In this document: positions 10,101-17,177 of the stretch, one piece after another
How the letters are laid out: each line of letters opens with the position of its first letter
How positions within the stretch are numbered: the first letter of the stretch is position 1
DNA from: Pantoea eucalypti
GTDB taxonomy: Bacteria; Pseudomonadota; Gammaproteobacteria; Enterobacterales; Enterobacteriaceae
Length of the DNA stretch: 64,000 nucleotides
NCBI RefSeq assembly: GCF_009646115.1
Contig: NZ_CP045720.1
Coordinates: 1,984,001 to 2,048,000, forward strand
Direction: 5' to 3'
Notes under the pieces: generated by a model
What the model was told of the DNA's origin: nothing
Seen by the model: only the letters and a program-made list of their open reading frames with translations
Databases searched by the model: none
Made by a program: the position numbers and the translations under genes

Positions 10101-11071
10101 AGCACAACCGTAAACTGCTGGAAGGTAAAGATCTCACCGCGCTCAAGGCGCAGCTGAAAGATAAAGTGCAGGAAACGCTATCGAAAGTGGCGGATGACGG
10201 GCTGGAGCAGAGCGGACTGCACATCTGGAGCTTCGGCGATCTGCCGCGCAGCTATGAACAGAAGCGCGGCAGCTATCAGGTCAAAGCCTGGCCTGCGCTG
10301 GTCGATGAGAAAGAGAGCGTCGCCATTCGCCTGTTTGACAGCGAGCAGGAGCAGCAAAAAATGATGTGGCGCGGTCAGCGTCGCTTGCTGCTGCTGAATG
10401 TGCCGTCTCCGGTTAAGTATCTGCATGAGAAGCTGCCGAATAAAGCCAAGCTCGGACTCTACTTTAACCCCTATGGCAAAGTGCTGGAGCTCATCGACGA
10501 CTGTATCGCCTGTGGTATTGATAAGCTGATAGGTGAAGCGGGCGGTCCGGCCTGGGACCAGGGCGCGTTTGAGCAGTTGCGTGACAAAGTGCGCGGTGAA
10601 CTCAATGAGACCGTTGTGACGATCGCACAACAGGTTGAGCAGATCCTCACGGCCGTCTTCAACATCAATAAGCGTCTGAAAGGCCGGGTTGATATGACCA
10701 TGGCGCTGGCATTATCGGATATCAAGGCGCAGGTAAATGGTCTGGTCTATCGCGGCTTTGTCACCGGCAATGGCTGGCAGCGACTGGCCGATACGCTGCG
10801 TTATCTGAATGGTATTGAACGGCGGCTCGAAAAGCTGCCTGCTGACCCGCACAGCGATCGGGCGCGCATGTTAAAAGTGCAGGCAGTGGAACAGGCGTAT
10901 CAGGCGTGGCGTAATAAGTTGCCGCCGCAGCGTCAGGATGATGAAGAGGTTCAGAACATCCGCTGGATGATTGAAGAGCTACGTATCAGCTACTTTGCTC
11001 AGCAGTTAGGCACACCTTATCCCATTTCAGATAAGCGCATCCTGCAGACGATGGAACAGATAGCGGCTTAA
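7169..11071 (+). CDS. hrpA: DEAH-box ATP-dependent RNA helicase HrpA
   Basis: A 1300-aa helicase, the expected length. Walker A GETGSGKTT is at about 98-106, the DEAH box in IIIDEAHERS at about 195-204, SAT at about 232-234, and motif VI near QRKGRCGRV at about 393-401. These are followed by the helicase-associated and OB domains and the long DUF3418 C-terminus. E. coli HrpA is the helicase that rescues stalled ribosomes by pulling on mRNA. It stands alone; the short upstream region separates it from divergent azoR. Codon use matches highly expressed core genes. Confidence 0.97.
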   Translation: MSSPDTSPLAALWSRLDGLMLRDRQRLQRRLQGARKTKNPEAQQGIASELALEFVAAEQRVAQRRAATPAITFPDNLPVSQKQQDIAEAIRDHQVVIVAGETGSGKTTQLPKICLALGRGVTGLIGHTQPRRLAARTVANRIADELSTSLGGCVGYKVRFNDQVSDLTQIKLMTDGILLAEIQQDRLLMQYDTIIIDEAHERSLNIDFLLGYLRELLPRRPDLKVIITSATIDPQRFSRHFNNAPVIEVSGRTYPVEVRYRPVVEEADDGDRDQLQAIFDAVDELGRESRGDILIFMSGEREIRDTADALNKRDLPHTEVLPLYARLSNAEQNRVFQSHSGRRIVLATNVAETSLTVPGIKYVIDPGTARISRYSFRTKVQRLPIEPISQASANQRKGRCGRVSDGICIRLYAEDDFLSRPAFTDPEILRTNLASVILQMTSLGLGDIAAFPFVEAPDKRNIQDGVRLLEELGALTLNEENGHYKLTGSGRQLAQLPVDPRLARMVLEAQKFGCVREVMIITAGLSIQDPRERPADKKQASDEKHRRFADKDSDFLAYVNLWNYLADQQKALSGNVFRRQCKTDFLNYLRVREWQDIYTQLRQVVRELGIPVNSEPAELQPVHCALLSGLLSHIGQKDADKQEYTGARNTRFAIFPGSGLFKKPPKWAMVAELVETSRLWGRTAGRIEPEWIEPLAQHLIKRSYSEPHWEKSQGAVMAAEKVTLYGLPIVAARKVNYGSIDPTLSRELFIRHALVEGDWQTRHAFFRANQKLRSEVEDLEHKSRRRDIMVDDETLFAFYDQRIGKEVVSAKHFDSWWKQASRENAELLNFDKQMLIKEGADKVSQLDYPNFWHQGNLKLRLSYQFEPGADADGVTVHIPLPLLNQVEDSGFEWQIPGVRRELIIALIKSLPKPLRRNLVPAPNYAEAFLGRVKAMEMPLLDALSREFRRMTGVTLERENWQWEQVPDHLKMTFRVVDEHNRKLLEGKDLTALKAQLKDKVQETLSKVADDGLEQSGLHIWSFGDLPRSYEQKRGSYQVKAWPALVDEKESVAIRLFDSEQEQQKMMWRGQRRLLLLNVPSPVKYLHEKLPNKAKLGLYFNPYGKVLELIDDCIACGIDKLIGEAGGPAWDQGAFEQLRDKVRGELNETVVTIAQQVEQILTAVFNINKRLKGRVDMTMALALSDIKAQVNGLVYRGFVTGNGWQRLADTLRYLNGIERRLEKLPADPHSDRARMLKVQAVEQAYQAWRNKLPPQRQDDEEVQNIRWMIEELRISYFAQQLGTPYPISDKRILQTMEQIAA

Positions 11072-11078
11072 AAAGCCA

Positions 11079-11106
11079 GGGTGCGCGTCTTAACAGGCGC
11101 GCACCC
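11079..11106. terminator. stem-loop between convergent hrpA and ydgD
   Basis: GGGTGCGCG pairs with CGCGCACCC around a 10-nt loop. There is no good T run on the plus side; on the minus strand CTTTTTA follows a few bases after the stem. It probably marks the end of transcription from both convergent genes, though efficiency is uncertain. Confidence 0.5.
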
Positions 11107-11127
11107 AATGGTAAAGCGTCAGTGCGG

Positions 11128-11937
11128 TTACTGCGCGAGGGATTCCAGCTTGTCTTTAAACGAGGTGACCGAAATTGCGCGGTTGTCAGCCAGATAGCGA
11201 TCTTTCGCTGCGGGCGCAGAGCTTTGTACCGCGATTAACTGCCAGCCATTATCGCTTTTAAGCAGCAGCGGTGAACCACTGTCACCCGGCAGCGTGTCAC
11301 ACTGATGCGACAGCACCGCACGTTGCGCCCAGCCGGTAATCAGGCAATCGCTATGGGAGTAGAGCGTATCCAGATGATCGGCCGGATAGCCTGCCTGCGT
11401 CACTTTACGTCCGGTCAGCTTCAGCGCCGCCGTGAGATCGCTGCGTGAGCCATCAAACAAGGGAATGGGCGTAATCGCTGAAGGCGGATTGCGTAATATC
11501 ACAATGCCGTAATCATAGGGTGCTGCACTGCTCGGCACGATCCAGCCTTCGCCATCCGCTTTTAATTTTGACGCCAGCGAAGGTTCCACCCGCGCATCAA
11601 TATCATGAAGCTCGTAGCGCCAGCCTTTATCGCTGGCCATAAATCGCAGCGCAACCGGCTTATCGAAATTCCCGGGCGGGGAAAGCAGACAGTGTCCGGC
11701 GGTCAGGGCCAGATGGGGAGAGATGAGCGTGGCAGTACAGAGGTTACCACTTTCGGTTTCCAGCTGGCCAATGGCATCCCAGGGGGCAGCAGTAATATCG
11801 GTGATTGCCTGGCGATGATCCTTGCCGAAGAACAGCATCTTAATCTCAGCAGGAGTAGGTGAGTCATCGTCATCATCGGCATGAACCGTGGTGGCAAAGC
11901 TGAAGAGTCCAACCATTAACAAGGTAGCCAGGCGCAT
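11128..11937 (-). CDS. ydgD: secreted trypsin-like serine protease (YdgD)
   Basis: A 269-aa exported S1-family protease. The signal peptide covers about 1-20 (ends VHA), followed by an unusual DDDDD run. The catalytic triad is visible: His in TAGHC (about 94-98), Asp in YDYGIV (about 140-145) and Ser in GDSGSP (about 218-223). Paired Cys residues flank the His and Ser loops, which fits a disulfide-bonded periplasmic enzyme. E. coli YdgD is its likely orthologue and also sits next to asr. The substrate is unknown. Confidence 0.87.
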   Translation of the reverse strand: MRLATLLMVGLFSFATTVHADDDDDSPTPAEIKMLFFGKDHRQAITDITAAPWDAIGQLETESGNLCTATLISPHLALTAGHCLLSPPGNFDKPVALRFMASDKGWRYELHDIDARVEPSLASKLKADGEGWIVPSSAAPYDYGIVILRNPPSAITPIPLFDGSRSDLTAALKLTGRKVTQAGYPADHLDTLYSHSDCLITGWAQRAVLSHQCDTLPGDSGSPLLLKSDNGWQLIAVQSSAPAAKDRYLADNRAISVTSFKDKLESLAQ

Positions 11938-12052
11938 AGAAATCTCAATGGCGAGAAAAAATTAACGTTATTGTTATTACGTAAGTACGGTAACTATAGT
12001 CGGTGAGCGTTGAAAAAGGGAGTTTTATTGGTTAATCAGTACGCTACAGCGT

Positions 12053-12151
12053 CTAAATAAAAAAGCTGGCTGCAACAATGCCACACAGGATCATAACAAG
12101 CAGAATAATTTCGAAGCGATAGCGACGCACTATTTCATCCACTCTCGTCAT
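12053..12151 (-). CDS. ydgU: YdgU-like 32-aa membrane micro-protein
   Basis: A 32-codon frame reads MTRVDEIVRRYRFE, then a hydrophobic helix (about 15-31) rich in Ile/Leu/Val with one Cys, then TAG. The RYRFE-I-I-L-L core followed by ILC matches my memory of E. coli YdgU, a 27-aa membrane protein encoded between asr and ydgD. GGAG lies eight bases before the ATG, and an in-frame GTG three codons upstream is an alternative. The gene is immediately downstream of asr behind a leaky stem-loop, so co-transcription with asr under acid shock is likely. Function unknown. Confidence 0.68.
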   Translation of the reverse strand: MTRVDEIVRRYRFEIILLVMILCGIVAASFFI

Positions 12152-12171
12152 TTCATCCACTCCAGTAAAGA

Positions 12172-12199
12172 AACACCCGGCAGAACCGGGTGTTTTTAT
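12172..12199. terminator. stem-loop between asr and ydgU
   Basis: A 9-bp perfect stem (AACACCCGG with CCGGGTGTT) and a 5-nt loop. On the minus strand, downstream of asr, it is followed by TCTTTA, an imperfect U tract, so partial read-through into ydgU is plausible. On the plus strand it is followed by TTTATT. Confidence 0.6.
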
Positions 12200-12232
12200 T
12201 CATCATCTCGTGGCCGTGCGCTGAAGGCGACC

Positions 12233-12763
12233 TTAGTTTTTAGCTGCTGGTTTCACAACTTTTTTGTGGTGCATTTTCTTAGCAGCCTGCGCTTTCTGGG
12301 CAGCTGGTTTAGTTACTTTTTTGTGGTGCATTTTTTTAGCAGCCTGAGCTTTCTGGGCAGCTGGTTTAGTTACTTTTTTGTGATGAACTTTTTTAGCAGC
12401 CTGCGCTTTCTGAGCGGCTGGTTTAGTTACTTTTTTGTGGTGAACTTTTTTAGCGGCCTGAGCTTTCTGTGCAGCAGGTTTTACCGCTTTTTTGTGGTGA
12501 ACTTTTTTAGCAGCCTGCGCTTTCTGCGCTGCATCTTTTTTCACCGCTTTTTTGTGGTGTTTCTTAGCAGCCTGGGCTTTCTGAGCAGCTTTATGGTGTT
12601 TCTTGTGCGCAGTCTTGTGAACAGTTTTAGCCGGTGCTGCAGCGGCAGGAGTAGTAGTTGTTGCGGCTGGCGCAGCAGCTGGAGCAGCTGTGGTGTCAGC
12701 AGCGAAAGCAACAGAAGACATACCCATAGCAGCGGCGACAACCAGTGCAAATAATTTTTTCAT
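12233..12763 (-). CDS. asr: acid-shock protein Asr
   Basis: A 176-aa exported, very basic, low-complexity protein. The signal peptide covers 1-22 (ends AFA). An Ala/Pro/Thr-rich segment (about 23-45) is followed by a Lys/His/Ala/Gln-rich region, including five 19-residue repeats. E. coli Asr is a periplasmic, intrinsically disordered protein strongly induced at low pH through RstBA; the many Lys and His residues may buffer or chaperone periplasmic proteins. GAGGGA lies before the ATG at 12763; a longer frame to 12886 would cross the promoter. It is longer than the ~100-aa E. coli protein because of repeat expansion. The RstA box and promoter lie directly upstream. Confidence 0.93.
   Translation of the reverse strand: MKKLFALVVAAAMGMSSVAFAADTTAAPAAAPAATTTTPAAAAPAKTVHKTAHKKHHKAAQKAQAAKKHHKKAVKKDAAQKAQAAKKVHHKKAVKPAAQKAQAAKKVHHKKVTKPAAQKAQAAKKVHHKKVTKPAAQKAQAAKKMHHKKVTKPAAQKAQAAKKMHHKKVVKPAAKN
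12254..12538 (-). repeat. five tandem 57-nt repeats inside asr
   Basis: Residues 76-170 of Asr are five consecutive 19-aa units of the form K(P/D)[10 protein letters not shown](V/M)HHKK(V/A)(T/V), ending in KPAAKN. The units are nearly identical in DNA as well, so copy number can be expected to vary between strains by slippage or recombination. Confidence 0.9.
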
Positions 12764-12821
12764 CGCAAATCCCTCGGAGACTATTTTTTCATGTGTAGCC
12801 CACTGCGGGGCCGGTGAAGAG

Positions 12822-12850
12822 ACTATAGGGAAATCAATGAACGGTGTCCG
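12822..12850 (-). promoter_or_regulatory. putative asr sigma-70 promoter
   Basis: On the minus strand TATAGT (12827-12822) is a good -10. Seventeen bases upstream CGGACA (12850-12845) is a weak -35 sharing GACA with the consensus. A weak -35 fits an activator-dependent promoter with the RstA box just upstream. It leaves a leader of about 50 nt before asr. Confidence 0.5.
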
Positions 12851-12869
12851 TGGGTGTTTGGTATCGGCG

Positions 12870-12883
12870 TGTAACCGATTGTA
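12870..12883 (-). promoter_or_regulatory. RstA box upstream of asr
   Basis: The minus strand reads TACAATCGGTTACA. Against the published E. coli RstA consensus TACATNTNGTTACA, 10 of 12 specified bases match. It sits about 20 bp upstream of the putative -35 of asr, the position expected for a class I activator site. rstA itself is encoded 3 kb away in this window. The match was scored by eye. Confidence 0.65.
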
Positions 12884-12896
12884 CAAAGGCGGGAAA

Positions 12897-12916
12897 GGGC
12901 GGTCAGATGACCGCCC
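12897..12916 (-). terminator. terminator of the M32 carboxypeptidase gene
   Basis: A 9-bp perfect stem (GGGCGGTCA with TGACCGCCC) and a 2-nt loop lie six bases past the carboxypeptidase stop, followed on the minus strand by CTTTCCC. It insulates asr from upstream transcription. Confidence 0.6.
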
Positions 12917-12922
12917 GAAAGC

Positions 12923-14410
12923 TTAGCTATTAAGGTAACGTTGTTCAAGGTGCTGGCGGAAGAAAGCCGGGTTCAGCGCTTCGCCAGTGGCGTTGATCAG
13001 CAACTGGTCGGTCTGGAAACGGCTGCCGTGCTGCCAGATATTCTGTTGCAGCCAGTCGAACACCGGCTGCAGCTCACCATGCTGAATCAGCTCACTGAGC
13101 TGAGGAATAGCCTTCTGTAACGACTGGAACAGCTGCGCGGCGTACATTGCGCCCAGCGTATAGGTGGGGAAGTAGCCGAAGGCGCCGTCGGTCCAGTGAA
13201 TATCCTGCATACAGCCATCGCGGTAGTTACCCCGCGTATCCAGCCCCAGCGACTGCATCATCTTCTCATCCCACAGCGCCGGGATATCTTCAACCTCAAT
13301 GTCCCCTTCGATCAACGCCTGCTCAATTTCGTAGCGTAAAATGACATGCGCCGGATAGCTGAGCTCGTCAGCGTCAACCCGGATCAGGCCAGGCAAAACC
13401 CGCTGGGTCAGGCGCACGAAATTATCCGCCAGCAGGGCGGGTTGATCGCCAAAGGTGGCGATCACCTGCGGCAGAATGCGCTGCAGGAATTCACGGCTGC
13501 GACCAAGCTGCATCTCCATAAACAGGCTTTGTGATTCGTGGATAGCCGTTGATCGCGCCAGTGCTACCGGCTGACCGCGCCACTGCTTCGGCAGATTTTG
13601 TTCATAGCGAGCATGGCCGGTTTCGTGAATCACGCCCATCATGGCACTGAGAAACTCATTCTCATTGTAACGGGTGGTAATGCGCACATCTTCCGGCACA
13701 CCGCCACAGAAGGGATGTGCACTGATGTCCAGACGACCGTGGTTAAAGTCGAAACCCAGCGTCTCCATAATGCTCAGACCTAGCTGCCGCTGCGCAGGCA
13801 CGGCGAATGGCCCCTGCGGCGTTATGACCTTCTGCTGTGCCTGTTTTTCCACGACCTGCTGTAAGAGGTCAGGTAGCCAGGTTTTCAGTTCGCCAAAGGT
13901 TTGATCCAGTCGGGCCCGGGTCATACCTGGTTCATAGAGATCCAGCAGCGCATCGTAACGGGAACAGCCACTGGCGTCGGCGCGGCGCTGGGCCTCTTCA
14001 CGGCTCAGGCGGACCACCTCTTTGAGGTTGGCGGCAAAACCCTGCCAGTCATTGGCGGGACGCTGAGTGCGCCATGCATGTTCGCAGACCGAACCGGCGA
14101 TCGATTTGGCTTCAACAAAATCATCAGGCAGCAGCGTTGCCTGCTGATATGCGCGCTGCATCTCGTTGAGATTGGCCCGCTCGACATCGTTCAGCGACTG
14201 CTGCTCAGCAGCCTTAAGCCACTCACCGACCTGAGGGGCAGTCAGAATCTGGTGTTGCAGCACGCTCATTTCAGCCAGTGCTTCACCGCGAGCCTGACTG
14301 CCGCCCGGCGGCATGGTGGTCTGCATGTCGCATCCGGCAATCGCCGTGACGTGACTGAAACGGGACAGGCGCTGGAAAGTTTTGGTCAGTTGTTGATACG
14401 CTGAGGTCAC
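12923..14410 (-). CDS. M32-family metallocarboxypeptidase
   Basis: A 495-aa cytosolic zinc carboxypeptidase of the thermostable carboxypeptidase Taq family. The zinc motif HETGH (in MGVIHETGHARYEQ, about 264-277) supplies two His ligands and the catalytic Glu, and HESQSLFMEMQ (about 294-304) supplies the third zinc ligand. DVRITTRY and HFGYFPTYTLG-like blocks (here GAFGYFPTYTLGAMYAAQ) are family signatures. These enzymes remove C-terminal residues from peptides with broad specificity. The start is GTG, preceded by AAGGAG at seven bases. It lies between asr and rstB and is read with rstBA but has its own ribosome site. The physiological substrate is unknown. Confidence 0.9.
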   Translation of the reverse strand: MTSAYQQLTKTFQRLSRFSHVTAIAGCDMQTTMPPGGSQARGEALAEMSVLQHQILTAPQVGEWLKAAEQQSLNDVERANLNEMQRAYQQATLLPDDFVEAKSIAGSVCEHAWRTQRPANDWQGFAANLKEVVRLSREEAQRRADASGCSRYDALLDLYEPGMTRARLDQTFGELKTWLPDLLQQVVEKQAQQKVITPQGPFAVPAQRQLGLSIMETLGFDFNHGRLDISAHPFCGGVPEDVRITTRYNENEFLSAMMGVIHETGHARYEQNLPKQWRGQPVALARSTAIHESQSLFMEMQLGRSREFLQRILPQVIATFGDQPALLADNFVRLTQRVLPGLIRVDADELSYPAHVILRYEIEQALIEGDIEVEDIPALWDEKMMQSLGLDTRGNYRDGCMQDIHWTDGAFGYFPTYTLGAMYAAQLFQSLQKAIPQLSELIQHGELQPVFDWLQQNIWQHGSRFQTDQLLINATGEALNPAFFRQHLEQRYLNS

Positions 14411-14428
14411 GTAAGACTCCTTGTGGTT

Positions 14429-15730
14429 TTAACGCTGCGCAATTTCGCGCAAGGTTAGATCAACCGGCCAGCAAAAGCGAACGCTGGCGCCGCCCAGCGG
14501 GCTGGACTCAATCGTCACCTTGCCGCTGAGCGCCTGAGCAATAGAGTAGACAATTGCCAGGCCTAATCCGCAGCCGCCTGTGGCGCGGTCGCGGCTCGGG
14601 TCAAGTCGGACAAAGGGTTCGAAAACCCGTTCACGCTCTTCCGGCGGAATGCCGGGACCATCATCTTCCACCTGCAGACACCCAATCGCGCCATCAAACC
14701 ATAAACTGACACGCAGCCGCTGCTGAGCATAACGCAGCGCATTGTTCACCAGGTTATCCAGCACTCGTTCCATCAGGCGGGTATCAGAAACGCCGATGTT
14801 TTCACGCTGTGGCAGGTCAAGGTCGAGCCGTATGTCCGGGTTGATGGTGCGAAAATCGTCAAGCCGCTCGCTCAGCCAGCTGGCGAGATCCAGTGTTTTA
14901 AGATTGAGATCGACGCGCGGCCGATCAAGTCGTGCATAGGTCAGCAGTTCCTCTATCAGGCTTTCAAGCTGGCCGATATCGCGGTTCAGCGCTACCCGTT
15001 CGCCATCCGTAAGATTGTCGCTCATCTCTAACCGGTAACGCAGGCGCACCAGCGGCGTTCGAAGCTCATGGGCGATGCCATCAATCAGCTGCTTTTTGCT
15101 GGCTACCAGCGTATTGATATTCTCGGCCATCTGGTTGAAGGCGATACCAAGCCGAAAGAGGCTGGAGGTACTGTCAAAATGGGTACGTACATCCAGCTCA
15201 CCCCGGCCAAAACGCTGCGCTGCTTTTTCCAGTCGCTGCATCTCCTGCCAGTGGGGACGAAGCCAGATGAACACCGGCAGTGCCAGAGACATGCCAATAA
15301 ACACCAGCAGGGCAATATCCAGCAGCCGCATCTGATGCAGGTAGAAAAGATAGGGAATTGGTCCGACTGACAGCACATAGTGGCTGCGCGGAATATGCTG
15401 TAAAAAGGTGTACTGGTCATCGAGCGCAACAATCTCTCCGGCACGCAACCGACGCATGTTGCCTTCATCAAGCTGATATTTGTTCATCGGCTCGATGTGC
15501 AGGTCGAATGAGAGACCAAGATCGAGACTCTTGATGGTCTTATTCCAGTCGCGCGGCGGGATCTCGCGCAGTTCGCTGCGGATCAGGTAGAGCGAGCTGG
15601 CCATCAGGTCATTCATCGACTGGCGGCCTGCCCGCTCAGCGGTGAACTTATAAACCAGCCCCACCAGTAAGGCCATCACCAGGAAGCAGACAAACAGCAG
15701 CAGATAGAACTGAATAAAAAGCTTTCTCAT
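14429..15730 (-). CDS. rstB: sensor histidine kinase RstB
   Basis: A 433-aa membrane kinase. TM1 is at about 8-28, a periplasmic sensor loop covers about 31-134, TM2 is at about 136-157, HAMP at about 158-210, the phosphoacceptor His221 lies in DGIAHELRTP, and the ATPase domain carries NALRYA, DDGPGIP and GCGLGLAI. With RstA it responds to acid and low magnesium (downstream of PhoPQ in E. coli). The start overlaps the rstA stop by 4 nt. The position next to asr fits its known target. Confidence 0.94.
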   Translation of the reverse strand: MRKLFIQFYLLLFVCFLVMALLVGLVYKFTAERAGRQSMNDLMASSLYLIRSELREIPPRDWNKTIKSLDLGLSFDLHIEPMNKYQLDEGNMRRLRAGEIVALDDQYTFLQHIPRSHYVLSVGPIPYLFYLHQMRLLDIALLVFIGMSLALPVFIWLRPHWQEMQRLEKAAQRFGRGELDVRTHFDSTSSLFRLGIAFNQMAENINTLVASKKQLIDGIAHELRTPLVRLRYRLEMSDNLTDGERVALNRDIGQLESLIEELLTYARLDRPRVDLNLKTLDLASWLSERLDDFRTINPDIRLDLDLPQRENIGVSDTRLMERVLDNLVNNALRYAQQRLRVSLWFDGAIGCLQVEDDGPGIPPEERERVFEPFVRLDPSRDRATGGCGLGLAIVYSIAQALSGKVTIESSPLGGASVRFCWPVDLTLREIAQR

Positions 15731-16452
15731 AGTCCGCGGGTATCCCAGGCCTGAGGTGCAAACAGATAGCCTTTGTTGCGGATAGTTTTGATGCGGAAGG
15801 GCTCGGTGGCGCTGTCGTGCAGCTTTTTACGCAGCCGCGAGATCGCCACGTCGATGCTGCGGTCTAAACCATCATAGCTGACGCCACGCAATGTTTTCAG
15901 CAGCGCATCCCGGTTCAGTGTCTGGCCCGCATGACTGGCGAGCACCCAGAGCAGATCGAAATCTGCGGTAGAAAGGGCGATCTGCTCCTCAAACAGCGTG
16001 ACCTGGCGGTTCAGGGCATCAATGGTCAGCGAGCCAAAACGCAGCATACGGTTGGCAGCAGGTGCGCTCGGTGTATCTTCCGGCTGTCCCTGATGGGACT
16101 GACGCAGGTGCAGGCGCAGGCGAGCCAGCAGCACAGCAGGCGGGGTGGTTTTCAGAATGTAATCCTGCGCACCCATCTCCAGGGCCAGAATATGATTCAT
16201 GTCGCTGTCCAGTGACGTCAGTAACACAATCGGTCCCTGCCAGTTGGCCCGCAGGTCGCGGCAGATGGTCATGCCATCCTTGCCGGGTAACATGATATCC
16301 AGCATCACCAGATCCGGCTGCTGTTCCGCTATCACCGCTTCAGCACGATCACCGCGCGTCTCGACAATCACCTCAATATCATGACGACCCAGGTAAGCTG
16401 CAATCAGCGAACCCACTTCAGGTTCATCTTCAACATAAACAATTTTGTTCAT
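15727..16452 (-). CDS. rstA: response regulator RstA
   Basis: A 241-aa OmpR-family regulator. The receiver domain covers 1-118 with phosphoacceptor Asp52 in LVMLDIMLPG and the conserved Lys in the ILKTTPP segment. A winged-helix DNA-binding domain covers about 140-236 with SRLRKKLHD and TIRNKGYLF. It is the first gene of rstAB and divergent from the hypothetical gene at 16631. In E. coli RstA activates asr; a matching box is present upstream of asr here. Confidence 0.94.
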   Translation of the reverse strand: MNKIVYVEDEPEVGSLIAAYLGRHDIEVIVETRGDRAEAVIAEQQPDLVMLDIMLPGKDGMTICRDLRANWQGPIVLLTSLDSDMNHILALEMGAQDYILKTTPPAVLLARLRLHLRQSHQGQPEDTPSAPAANRMLRFGSLTIDALNRQVTLFEEQIALSTADFDLLWVLASHAGQTLNRDALLKTLRGVSYDGLDRSIDVAISRLRKKLHDSATEPFRIKTIRNKGYLFAPQAWDTRGL

Positions 16453-16630
16453 AGTTCACAAAGCAGAAACAGACGTGAGAGAAATCATATCTTGTCCTGG
16501 TCCTGAGCTCTACGTTATCGCACGAAATATCCGTGGCTTGCTGGTATATAACCGTCAATATGTGCAATCATTAGCGCGGCATTTTTGCGCCAGGTTTGGG
16601 ATATCGATGATTATCATGAGGAGCGTTAGT

Positions 16631-17044
16631 GTGTCTGATAAAGAGCTGGCATCAGCCATATACCCCGACCGCATCTGCTTCAATTACAGTGACTTTCTTT
16701 CCGCTTCCTGCAAAAAGCGCTGGAGCTTCGTTGATGCTATTTATGGTGTGATGCCGATCTTTGGCATGGTGACACGTAAATCAGCACACCGTTTACAGGG
16801 CAGTGACGACCCGTTAAAAGAATTAGCATTACAAATCATTTCTACTCAGGTCAGCGACGAAATTAACATCGCACGCCTGATTACGCTCGCAGAACAGCAG
16901 CAGATAAGCCGTTTTGATATTCTGCTCCCTTATCCGCTCTCTGCGGAGCAGCTGGACGCGATCCATCATGAATATTCAAAACCGCTGAATCTTACCCAGC
17001 AGGATGACCTGCTGTGTGTGTCGATCCCGGTGCAGTCACACTAA
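16631..17044 (+). CDS. hypothetical protein, 137 aa, GTG start
   Basis: The frame is open from 16445, but the first 62 codons overlap the rstA start and promoter region. A GTG at 16631 preceded by GAGGAG at seven bases is a much better start. The product is soluble and mixed alpha/beta, with a Tyr/Phe/Cys/Trp-rich first part (RICFNYSDF, KKRWSF) and a helical second part (about 55-95) ending in a beta-like LLCVSIPVQ. There are no membrane helices, signal peptide or recognised motif. It is divergent from rstA, so it might be RstA-controlled, but this is only positional inference. No family recognised. Confidence 0.6.
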   Translation: MSDKELASAIYPDRICFNYSDFLSASCKKRWSFVDAIYGVMPIFGMVTRKSAHRLQGSDDPLKELALQIISTQVSDEINIARLITLAEQQQISRFDILLPYPLSAEQLDAIHHEYSKPLNLTQQDDLLCVSIPVQSH

Positions 17045-17177
17045 GCACCTCTCTCTCCAGGCTAGTAAATCAGTCAGTCTGACACCGGGCAGCGCTCATT
17101 ATCCTCATGTACGCCTGCGTGTCCTGCGCTACCCGTGTCCAGACTCTCTGCAACAATGACGCCCGATGGATCCGGCG

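Noticed and set aside
9047..10105. 352-codon open frame opposite hrpA
   Set aside because: It is fully antisense to conserved HrpA codons, has no ribosome site, and its His/Gln/Leu/Arg-rich composition is typical of a shadow frame.
12254..12538. tandem repeats considered as a CRISPR array
   Set aside because: Repeats are contiguous without unique spacers, lie in frame and encode protein; no cas genes are present.
12266..12754. 162-codon Phe/Ser-rich frame opposite asr
   Set aside because: It is the complement of the Lys/Ala repeats of Asr; repeated FFSSL strings arise mechanically.
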